Assembly: GCA_024653905.1 (NCBI GenBank)
Contig: JANLGZ010000076.1
Span: 1-20,320 of the forward strand
Direction of reading: 5' to 3'
Origin: an archaeon
GTDB lineage: Archaea > Iainarchaeota > Iainarchaeia > Iainarchaeales > Iainarchaeaceae
DNA length: 20,320 nucleotides
A model generated the notes under the pieces. It did no database searches and had not been told where the DNA came from. It was given only the letters and a program-made list of their open reading frames with translations. Positions 6,954 to 13,918 of the stretch are shown here, one piece after another. The position numbers and the translations under genes are program-made. Within the stretch, counting starts at the first letter, position 1. Every line of letters begins with the position of its first letter.

Positions 6954-7364
6954 ATGGTTGGGGAAATTTATACTGAAATAATTCTGGATTTGTACAAAAA
7001 CCCAATAAATAAAGGAAATATAACTAAACCTGAAATAGATGTAAGCGGAGGTAATCCTAGCTGTGGTGATCAGGTGGAATTTACAATGAGAATCAAAAAT
7101 GATATTATTGAGGACATAAAATTTAAGGGGTCTGGTTGTGCGATTAGTGTTGCTTCTTCATCTATTATCACTGAAATGGTTAAAGGAAAAAATGTTCAAC
7201 AGGCTAAAAAAATTTCAAAAGAAGCGTTCTTTGACGAACTTGGGAATATAATTCAAACCAGAATAAAATGCGCTTTACTGGGTTTTATAGTGCTTAAAAA
7301 GGGCATTGAAGCTTATGAAAAAAATAATAGTAAACCCACTTTAATCAAGGGCATAGTTATTTGA
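6954..7364 (+). CDS. sufU: SufU/IscU-type Fe-S scaffold or sulfur acceptor
   Basis: A 136-residue NifU-N/IscU-fold protein. Ligand residues are C37 and D39 (NPSCGDQVEF), C62 (FKGSGCAISVASSS) and C106 (TRIKCALLGF). The ATG follows the sufS stop with no gap, so the products are probably made together. The spacing of the three cysteines (37, 62, 106) is like E. coli IscU and lacks the extra segment found in Bacillus SufU. Yet the IscU His before the third Cys is replaced by Lys (RIKCA), as in SufU proteins. As SufU it would accept persulfide sulfur from SufS using a Zn site; as IscU it would assemble clusters. The neighbouring sufS favours SufU. Its 3' end overlaps the convergent tpiA by 8 bases. 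Confidence 0.92.
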   Translation: MVGEIYTEIILDLYKNPINKGNITKPEIDVSGGNPSCGDQVEFTMRIKNDIIEDIKFKGSGCAISVASSSIITEMVKGKNVQQAKKISKEAFFDELGNIIQTRIKCALLGFIVLKKGIEAYEKNNSKPTLIKGIVI

Positions 7365-8022
7365 ATCCACTTATAAGTTCTTTTAGTGCTTTTTGTTTGT
7401 CTTTTGCACAGACTATTCCTGATGCAACAAAAACCCCCTGAGAACCTAACTCTAATGCTTTTGAAACATCAGAAGAATTTTTTACCCCTGCACCTGTTAT
7501 TACAATAATATTTTTGTTTATTTTATGGATTGCTTTTACTGAATCCGAAATCAACTTTGGATTAGCAGTGCTGACACTAATATCCCCCCCTATAAGTTCT
7601 GGGGGCTCAACTGCAATAAAATCAGGATTAAAAACAGCTAATTGTTTGGCTCTTTTTAAATTTTCAGCACAAAGCATTATTTTGAGACCTGTTTCTTTAC
7701 ATCTCTGAACTGCTTTTTTTATAAAATCATTTTCTACTTTGTTTTCCGCATGATTAAGAACTGTTCCGAATGCACCTGCTGATTTGACTGCTTCAGGAAG
7801 AATTTTTCCTGTATTAGAACCAAAAAAAACAGGATCAATATGTTGGGCAAAAACTTTAAGCGAAGCACTGGAAGTTATTTCTTTCAAATCAAGAGCCTGT
7901 ACAACAGGGATTATTTCCACACTACCATCAAACTCAGCACTTAATAGCTTTGCAAGAGAAACCGCTTTAGTCCCTGTTGATTCCTCATAAGTTTTGAAAT
8001 TTACAAATAAATATTGTTTCAT
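7357..8022 (-). CDS. tpiA: Archaeal-type triosephosphate isomerase
   Basis: A 221-residue TIM barrel, the compact length seen in archaea rather than the roughly 250 of bacteria and eukaryotes. It interconverts dihydroxyacetone phosphate and glyceraldehyde 3-phosphate in the cytoplasm. Catalytic residues are visible: VNFKTY (K10), VLNHAE (H91) and AVEPPELIGG (E139). The phosphate-binding glycines sit in ITGAGV (176-181) and FVASGIV (198-204). The ATG at 8022 overlaps the corA stop by one base (TAATG), so translation is probably coupled. A GTG 9 bases further upstream in frame is less likely. The 3' end overlaps the convergent scaffold gene by 8 bases. Confidence 0.96.
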   Translation of the reverse strand: MKQYLFVNFKTYEESTGTKAVSLAKLLSAEFDGSVEIIPVVQALDLKEITSSASLKVFAQHIDPVFFGSNTGKILPEAVKSAGAFGTVLNHAENKVENDFIKKAVQRCKETGLKIMLCAENLKRAKQLAVFNPDFIAVEPPELIGGDISVSTANPKLISDSVKAIHKINKNIIVITGAGVKNSSDVSKALELGSQGVFVASGIVCAKDKQKALKELISGFK

Positions 8023-8978
8023 TATAACCACTTTTTTTTTCTGAAATACATTATCAGCATACCTGAAACAATTAACATTAGGAACAAAATAAAAAAGTAA
8101 GAGTCAGTTTTAAGGAATTCAACTTCCGGAAAAATAACATTCATCCCATAAAACCAAGTAACAAGAGTTAAAGGCATCATAATCGTGGCTATTACAGTAA
8201 GAACTTTCATAACCTCGTTCAATTTGTTGGATTGCAGAGAAATATGAATATCGAGAATGCTTGTTAATAGGTCACGGTAAATATCAATAGTTTCAGAAAT
8301 TCTTATTGTGTGGTCATATATATCCCTGAAATAAATCAATGCGTTTTTATCAATTATTTTTGATTCGTGCCTTGACAGATTTGAGAGAACTTCTCTTGAC
8401 GGGGAAATTTTTCTTTTTATTTCAAGAATTTTGCGCTTTAAAGAAAAAACTTTTTTCAATGTGCCTTTTTCTCCGTCTAAAAACATTTTATTTTCTAAAT
8501 CATCAAGTTCATCATCAAGTTTATCCAAAATCGGAAAATAATTATCCACTATCCTGTCCAGAATTTCATAAACCAAAAAAGATGACCCTTTTTTCATAAC
8601 ATTAGGGCTATTGTTTACTAATTCTTTCATTGTATCAATTGAAGGCAAACTTCGATTGTGTACAGTTATCAGAAAATCTTTCCCAATAAAAAATATTACT
8701 CTTGGAAAAGAAAGTTCTTTCTGTTCCTGAATGGATTCGTGAAAAACCAATAATAAATGCTGCTGAAAATCTATTATTTTTGGCCTTAATCTTGATTCAA
8801 AAATAGGATCAGATGCTAAAGGATGAAGAGAAAAATTCTTCCTTAAAAATTCAAAATCCTCATTAGTTGGATTTTCAATATCTAACCAAGCGAAAGTCTT
8901 GTTTTTTATATCCAAAAACTGGGCAGAAGTGATGTTTTTTGCCTTTCCGTTTTCCTGTACAATTATCGACTGAATCAT
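8022..8978 (-). CDS. corA: CorA-family divalent cation channel (Mg2+/Co2+)
   Basis: A 318-residue CorA-type channel. A soluble alpha/beta N-terminal domain (about 1-150) is followed by a long helical stalk (about 150-257, rich in charged residues). Two C-terminal transmembrane segments follow (about 258-278 and 292-312), with the signature YGMN (277-280) at the end of the first. By family it forms a membrane pentamer admitting Mg2+ or related ions. The frame extends 42 codons upstream to a TTG at 9104, but that would run into the divergent rel gene and has no support. The ATG at 8978 lies about 33 bases after a TATA-like TTTTAAATA. It is the first gene of a two-gene unit with tpiA. Confidence 0.93.
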   Translation of the reverse strand: MIQSIIVQENGKAKNITSAQFLDIKNKTFAWLDIENPTNEDFEFLRKNFSLHPLASDPIFESRLRPKIIDFQQHLLLVFHESIQEQKELSFPRVIFFIGKDFLITVHNRSLPSIDTMKELVNNSPNVMKKGSSFLVYEILDRIVDNYFPILDKLDDELDDLENKMFLDGEKGTLKKVFSLKRKILEIKRKISPSREVLSNLSRHESKIIDKNALIYFRDIYDHTIRISETIDIYRDLLTSILDIHISLQSNKLNEVMKVLTVIATIMMPLTLVTWFYGMNVIFPEVEFLKTDSYFFILFLMLIVSGMLIMYFRKKKWL

Positions 8979-9006
8979 GGTATCTAGTATACAAAAAGAG
9001 CGATAG

Positions 9007-9016
9007 TATTTAAAAT
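9007..9016. promoter_or_regulatory. Shared TATA-like element between corA and the rel gene
   Basis: TATTTAAAAT reads as a TATA box on both strands. On the minus strand it predicts a start near 8985, 7 bases before the corA ATG. On the plus strand it predicts a start near 9037, after the first ATG of rel (9034), so the ATG at 9052 or 9073 would then be used. A second plus-strand element, CTATAATAAT (9044-9053), would fit a leaderless start at 9073. Confidence 0.4.
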
Positions 9017-9033
9017 TACCTGAAAACAAAAAA

Positions 9034-10923
9034 ATGATTAATCCTATAATAATGACATTACAAAAGAATAGTATGGAATCCAACTTGCAAAAGGACTTTC
9101 TCAAAGAATTTGAATCAGCTTTTGGATCAGTTAAAGAAGCAGAAAAGGGACTAGAATTTGTTTCAAACGCTTGTAATGAAAGCCTGCAAAAAAACAGCTG
9201 TTTGGTTCATGGATTGGAATTAGCAAATCTTCTTCTGAACCTTAAACAAAGAAAGGAGGTTGTATTAGCAGGGCTTATTCACCCACTAAAGAACATCGGA
9301 AAATATTTGGAAAAAGTAGAAAAAGAATTTGGAAAAAATGTTGCAAATTTACTGGATTCTAAAATACGATTTGAAAAAGCACTTCATATTAAATCAGAAA
9401 ATAAAGAAGATTCCAGAAAAAAACTTTTAGTGGTTGTATCCACAAATCCAGATGTAATAATGTTGCATCTTGCAGATGCCCTTGTTATACTTAGAAAAAT
9501 TTCTGAAATCCAATTAGAAAATAAAGACGAGTTTATTTCTGAAGTGCAGGAAATATTTGCACCATTAGCGCACAAAATAGGAATTTACCAAATCAGTTCT
9601 GAGATGAATGAACTGGCATTCAAACAAGCAGATCCTAAAACTTATTCTTTAATCAGCAATGCAGTCAATAAAACAGTTAAAGGTGTTACTCAAGATATTA
9701 AAAAAACCAAAGAAATATTGGAAAATGAGCTTAAAAAAGAAAAAATTAATACCGAAATTTCAGGAAGAATAAAAACAATTTACAGCACGTACACAAAAAT
9801 GAAAAGAAAAAAAGCAGGGTTAGATAAAATCTATGATTTGATTGCATTAAGAGTAATAACCGATTCAATAAAAGATTGTTATGAAGTTCTTGGGATTATT
9901 CACAGTGTCTGGAAACCTATTCCGGGAGAATTTGATGATTATATTGCGAAACCAAAAGGAAATGGTTACAAAGCACTACATGCTGCAATTCAAAGCCACA
10001 TGGGAAACCCTATTGAAATTCAGATTAAAACAAAAGAAATGCATGATGAAGCGGAATACGGAATAGCTTCTCATTGGATTTACAAGGGAGGGGAAAAAGA
10101 TTCAAAATTTGATAAAAAAATAGAGTGGATAAAACAGATTTTAGATTGGCAAAAAACATCTAATGATCAAACTGAAAACAGAATATTTGAAAAAGAAATT
10201 TTTGCATTAACCCCGAAAGGACAGGTTATTGAATTGCCTGATGGAGCAACGGTGATTGATTTTGCATATGCAGTTCATTCTGATATCGGGAACCATTGCC
10301 AAAATGCAAAAATAAACGGCAGTATTGCTCCATTACATACAGTTATAAAAAATAGCGATATTGTTGAAATAATTACTTCCCAAAAACAAGTTCCGAAAAT
10401 GAATTGGCTCGGTTTTGTGAAAACCTCAAAAGCTAAACAGAAAATAAGAGCAAAGTTACAGATTCAAAAATCTAACAAAACCTCTTTACTCAATAAGGAT
10501 ACTGCACAAAAAATAAAGATTAATGATAAAAAAATACGAATTGCGAAATGCTGTACCCCTGTCCCTGGAGATGATATAATTGGTTTGAAAACAACTAAAA
10601 GAAAAATATCAGTTCATCGAACGGATTGCGACGAAGTTAGCGGATATAAAGGAACACTTATTGGGGTTTCATGGCACGGTTCTGGAAATGATTATAAAAC
10701 CGAATTGATAGTACATGCTTCTGATCGTTTGGGTTTGTTGAAAGATTTGCTCGAGGTAATCTCTAAGTCAAATATAACAGTTAGTTCTACAAATGCTAAA
10801 ATTTCATCAAATAATTCAGTACAGTGTAAATTTGGTTTAAAAATTAAAAATGTTTCTCAATTAGAAGAATTATCCAAAAAAATTTCAAATGTTAAAGGAG
10901 TTACTAAAGTTTATAGAGAATGA
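9034..10923 (+). CDS. Long RelA/SpoT-type (p)ppGpp synthetase with degenerate hydrolase domain
   Basis: A 629-residue full-length RSH protein. The N-terminal HD-like region (about 41-155) keeps one His (H59, SCLVHGLELA), but the HD pair is HP (LIHPLKN, 83-84) and the DRLHN-type motif is LADAL (146-150), so ppGpp hydrolysis is unlikely. The synthetase domain (about 243-350) is well kept: GRIKTIY, KIYDLIALRVI, WKPIPGEFDDYIAKPKGNGY and IEIQIKTKEMHDEAEYGIA, with E328. Then come TGS (about 388-450), a Cys-containing zinc-finger domain (KCCTPVPGD, C506-C507, and HRTDC, C532), and ACT (about 556-629). TGS, ZFD and ACT link such enzymes to stalled ribosomes in bacteria. The start is uncertain: ATG at 9034, 9052 or 9073, none with a Shine-Dalgarno. 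The stop abuts the convergent permease stop with no gap. Confidence 0.93.
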   Translation: MINPIIMTLQKNSMESNLQKDFLKEFESAFGSVKEAEKGLEFVSNACNESLQKNSCLVHGLELANLLLNLKQRKEVVLAGLIHPLKNIGKYLEKVEKEFGKNVANLLDSKIRFEKALHIKSENKEDSRKKLLVVVSTNPDVIMLHLADALVILRKISEIQLENKDEFISEVQEIFAPLAHKIGIYQISSEMNELAFKQADPKTYSLISNAVNKTVKGVTQDIKKTKEILENELKKEKINTEISGRIKTIYSTYTKMKRKKAGLDKIYDLIALRVITDSIKDCYEVLGIIHSVWKPIPGEFDDYIAKPKGNGYKALHAAIQSHMGNPIEIQIKTKEMHDEAEYGIASHWIYKGGEKDSKFDKKIEWIKQILDWQKTSNDQTENRIFEKEIFALTPKGQVIELPDGATVIDFAYAVHSDIGNHCQNAKINGSIAPLHTVIKNSDIVEIITSQKQVPKMNWLGFVKTSKAKQKIRAKLQIQKSNKTSLLNKDTAQKIKINDKKIRIAKCCTPVPGDDIIGLKTTKRKISVHRTDCDEVSGYKGTLIGVSWHGSGNDYKTELIVHASDRLGLLKDLLEVISKSNITVSSTNAKISSNNSVQCKFGLKIKNVSQLEELSKKISNVKGVTKVYRE

Positions 10924-12060
10924 TTATTCTGCTCTTAAAGCATCCACTGGATTTAATCTTGAAGCACTGAATGCAGGATAGATACCTGCAATTATTCCAA
11001 CAAAAACTGCGCCTAAAAATGAACCTATTATCAATTCAAAAGTAACAACTGTTGTTAATCCAAATCCTTCTATAAAAATTGAAACTATTAATCCTAAAAT
11101 AACCCCAAAAAAACCCCCGATTATTCCAATAAACAAGGATTCATATAAAATCATCTTCATTATATTGGAATTGGTCCAGCCCACCGCTTTCAAAGCGCCA
11201 ATTTCCTTAAACCTTTCAAGAACACTCATGAGCATTGTGTTAATTATGCCAACCGCAGCAACAATTGATGCAATTGATGCAATTACAACAACCAAAGCAG
11301 TAACGCTGTCAAAAATCGTCCCAAATTGTGAAGAAAAATCGCTCAAGCTAGTGGCTTTAATTTCATCGCCATAAATCAGATTTATTTTATCAACAACTTT
11401 TTGATCTTCACTTGGAATATTAACCATTACATTAATGAAACTAACTTTCCCTTTTGGAAAACCTGTTACTTCTCTTGCTGTTTCAATAGGCATTAAAATT
11501 GAATTATCAAGCAAATCAGAACCAGTGCTATAAACCCCTATTATTTGTAATTTTTTTCCATTAATATCTATTTTTGAACCAAGAAACTTGTTGTGAGCAT
11601 CTTTAATGCTTTTCCCAATCATCGCCACATTTTTCCCTTCATCTGAAACAACAAAATCTCGACCCTCTAATAATTCACCATCAAAACCACTGGCTCCTGC
11701 TTTGGCGTTTTTTAATAAATTTAACCCTATAAGTCTTGCTCCAGTTCCTATTGCCTCAGGTTTGCCTTCAATGGATTTAGCAAGTTGCATTATGTTCGGC
11801 ACACTTACTTTTACTCCCTGAATTTTATCTATTTTATCGCCCCAAGATTCATCAAAAGAATTGAAAACCGGGTCAGAAGAACCAAGTGGAAAAACTCTTG
11901 CTCCTTGAGCACTACTTAAAGCATCAGTAATATCAAATTTTATCCCATCTACAATTGAAACTAATGCAATTAAAGAGGCAACACCGATAATAATTCCTAA
12001 AACAGAAAGCATAGTTCTGAGTTTGTGTCTTGTGAGATTGATTAAACTGAGTTTTAGCAC
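10924..12060 (-). CDS. MacB/FtsX-type ABC transporter permease (downstream copy)
   Basis: A 378-residue permease with MacB architecture. It has one N-terminal transmembrane segment (about 16-38), a large extracytoplasmic MacB-PCD domain (about 39-250), and three C-terminal segments (about 253-278, 304-330, 340-362) of the FtsX domain. The cytoplasmic coupling stretch LERFKEIGALKAVGWTNSN lies between the second and third. The start is GTG at 12060, with GTGAT 5 bases upstream formed from the end of the ATPase gene. It is the last gene of a four-gene operon and is a paralogue of the first permease (same length and topology). The family usually moves lipoproteins, peptides or hydrophobic compounds, or works as a mechanotransmission machine. 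The substrate cannot be read from the sequence. Confidence 0.9.
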   Translation of the reverse strand: MLKLSLINLTRHKLRTMLSVLGIIIGVASLIALVSIVDGIKFDITDALSSAQGARVFPLGSSDPVFNSFDESWGDKIDKIQGVKVSVPNIMQLAKSIEGKPEAIGTGARLIGLNLLKNAKAGASGFDGELLEGRDFVVSDEGKNVAMIGKSIKDAHNKFLGSKIDINGKKLQIIGVYSTGSDLLDNSILMPIETAREVTGFPKGKVSFINVMVNIPSEDQKVVDKINLIYGDEIKATSLSDFSSQFGTIFDSVTALVVVIASIASIVAAVGIINTMLMSVLERFKEIGALKAVGWTNSNIMKMILYESLFIGIIGGFFGVILGLIVSIFIEGFGLTTVVTFELIIGSFLGAVFVGIIAGIYPAFSASRLNPVDALRAE

Positions 12061-12066
12061 TTAAAA

Positions 12067-12777
12067 TCACGTTCGCTTTTTTCCTTTACTTTCCTCTACT
12101 TTGGTTATTTTTCCATCTAAAATAAAAACACGTTTAGTAGCATAATCCAGCAAGGAAGGATCATGAGTAACTAAAACAAAAGTTTTGTTTTCTTTTTGAT
12201 TAAGATCATACATTAAATCAACTATCTGTTTTCCGGTAATAGAATCTAAGTTACCTGTTGGCTCATCAGCAAAAATTATTTCAGGATTATTAATTAATGA
12301 ACGAGCAATCGAAACCCTTTGCCTCTGCCCCCCTGAAAGTTCATCCGGTTTATGGAGCAATCTGTCCCCTAACTTAACCGATTTTAAAAGTTCTATTCCT
12401 CTATCTTCAAAATATTCTTTGTTTCCCGGAAGAGGTTCTGTTGGAATAACTACATTCTCAAGAGCATTAAGAGTGGGAATTAAATTGAAGGATTGGAAAA
12501 TAAAACCAATTTTTTTCCTGCGGAGCATTGCAAGTTCCCACTCATCAAGAGTTTTTAAATTTTCATTATCAATTAAAACATCACCTGTTGTTGGATGATC
12601 AAGTGTTCCAAGAATGTGCATTAAAGTACTTTTTCCTGAACCGCTCGGACCCACTATAACAACAAAGTCACCTTCAAATATTTTAAGCGAAACTCCATCT
12701 AAAGCTTTTACAGTTACTTCGCCTAATTCATAATATTTTTTTACATTCTTGATTTCTATCACAGGGGCTTCTTTCAT
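12067..12777 (-). CDS. LolD/MacB-type ABC transporter ATPase
   Basis: A 236-residue ATPase that would power the flanking permeases from the cytoplasmic side. Motifs are all intact: Walker A GPSGSGKST (43-51), Q-loop Q95 (FIFQSFNLIPTL), signature LSGGQRQR (147-154), Walker B FADEPTGNLDS (E172) and H-loop H205. The pairs FQSFNL and DEPTGNLDS are typical of the LolD/MacB/FtsE branch. The ATG at 12777 has AAGGAG about 8 bases upstream, which overlaps the end of the preceding permease gene. The stop is 6 bases before the next permease. It is the only ATPase in the operon, so both permeases probably share it. Confidence 0.95.
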   Translation of the reverse strand: MKEAPVIEIKNVKKYYELGEVTVKALDGVSLKIFEGDFVVIVGPSGSGKSTLMHILGTLDHPTTGDVLIDNENLKTLDEWELAMLRRKKIGFIFQSFNLIPTLNALENVVIPTEPLPGNKEYFEDRGIELLKSVKLGDRLLHKPDELSGGQRQRVSIARSLINNPEIIFADEPTGNLDSITGKQIVDLMYDLNQKENKTFVLVTHDPSLLDYATKRVFILDGKITKVEESKGKKRT

Positions 12778-12781
12778 TCCA

Positions 12782-13918
12782 TCAACTCCTTAATGCCTCT
12801 ATAGGATCAAGCTTTGACGCTCGGTATGCAGGATATACTCCTGCAATAACACCTAATAAAATTGCATATAAAAAACTTGTTAGAATAAGCGCAGGGCTTG
12901 CATAATAACCAATACCTGAAAGAGATGAAATTAATTCAGCAACAACAAAACCTAATATTATCCCAAATACTCCGCCTATCATTCCGAGAAATAATGCTTC
13001 GTAAAGAATCATTCTCAATACATTACTGTTTGTCCAGCCCACCGCTTTCAAAGAACCAATTTCCTTAAACCTTTCAAGAACACTCATTAGAATAGTGTTC
13101 GCTATTCCTATACCTGCAACAATTCCTGAAATTAATGCAACAGCAATTGCCAAAAGCCTCAGGTTTCCAATAATTGAACCAAACATTTCAGACATGTCAG
13201 CTTGGGTAAAAACAGTTAAATCCTCACCGTATTTAAGAGTTATTAAATCCCCGACATAAGTATCTTTAGAAGTGTCAGATAAAAAAAGCGTAATAGAAGA
13301 TAATTTATCATCTTCAAACCCACTGACCTCTCTTGCATCAGCAAGATTCATTACAATTATTCCTGCTAACAAATCACTGTCTGATTTTAGTGTTCCTTTT
13401 ACGCGAAATCTTTTATCGTTAATTTTTATTGTGGAACCAACAAATTTTTTATATTCATTTACTACTCCATGACCAAGAACAACCCACCCAGAATCAGAGC
13501 TTCTGAGCAAAGAACCTTTATCAAGCTCTCCGAGAAAAGTGACTTCCCCCGATGAAAAAAACTTATCCGGATCCATTCCATAAACACTCGGGGGGGAAAC
13601 GGAGGTCATGCCCGCTGCTTTTCCGTCAATTGTTTCGGGAAGAAACATGATTTCCGGAACGGCTGTTTTTACATAAGGCATGGACTCAAGTTTTGATACA
13701 AAAGAAGCATCTAATTTTGAAAGTGTTTGGTCTTGAGCATCTTTTTCCATAATAGTGATTGCTTTAAATTGCCCAATAACATCATCAAACTCTAAAGTGA
13801 AACCATCAACAAGAGAAACTAAAACAATTATTGCTGCAACTCCAATAGCAATTCCTGCAACAGCTAAAAAAGTCCTTGTTTTTCTCCTGAATAAGTTAAG
13901 GAAAGATAATTTTATCAT
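12782..13918 (-). CDS. MacB/FtsX-type ABC transporter permease (upstream copy)
   Basis: A 378-residue permease with the same plan as the downstream copy: one N-terminal membrane helix (about 16-38), an extracytoplasmic MacB-PCD domain, and three C-terminal helices with LERFKEIGSLKAVGWTNSN between them. Its outer domain differs strongly from the other copy, so the two may form a heterodimer or recognise different partners. Its ATG overlaps the stop of the surface-protein gene upstream (ATGA), implying coupled translation, and its stop lies 4 bases before the ATPase start. A C7 run (minus strand) encodes Ser-Pro-Pro in the outer domain. Confidence 0.9.
   Translation of the reverse strand: MIKLSFLNLFRRKTRTFLAVAGIAIGVAAIIVLVSLVDGFTLEFDDVIGQFKAITIMEKDAQDQTLSKLDASFVSKLESMPYVKTAVPEIMFLPETIDGKAAGMTSVSPPSVYGMDPDKFFSSGEVTFLGELDKGSLLRSSDSGWVVLGHGVVNEYKKFVGSTIKINDKRFRVKGTLKSDSDLLAGIIVMNLADAREVSGFEDDKLSSITLFLSDTSKDTYVGDLITLKYGEDLTVFTQADMSEMFGSIIGNLRLLAIAVALISGIVAGIGIANTILMSVLERFKEIGSLKAVGWTNSNVLRMILYEALFLGMIGGVFGIILGFVVAELISSLSGIGYYASPALILTSFLYAILLGVIAGVYPAYRASKLDPIEALRS

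Noticed and set aside
7584..7605. C7 and G5 runs in tpiA forming a possible hairpin
   Set aside because: They encode the conserved Glu-Pro-Pro-Glu-Leu-Ile-Gly-Gly active-site stretch, so codon content explains them.
8978..9104. 42-codon upstream extension of corA to a TTG at 9104
   Set aside because: It would overlap the divergent rel gene, has no ribosome site, and the ATG at 8978 already gives a complete CorA with a fitting TATA box.
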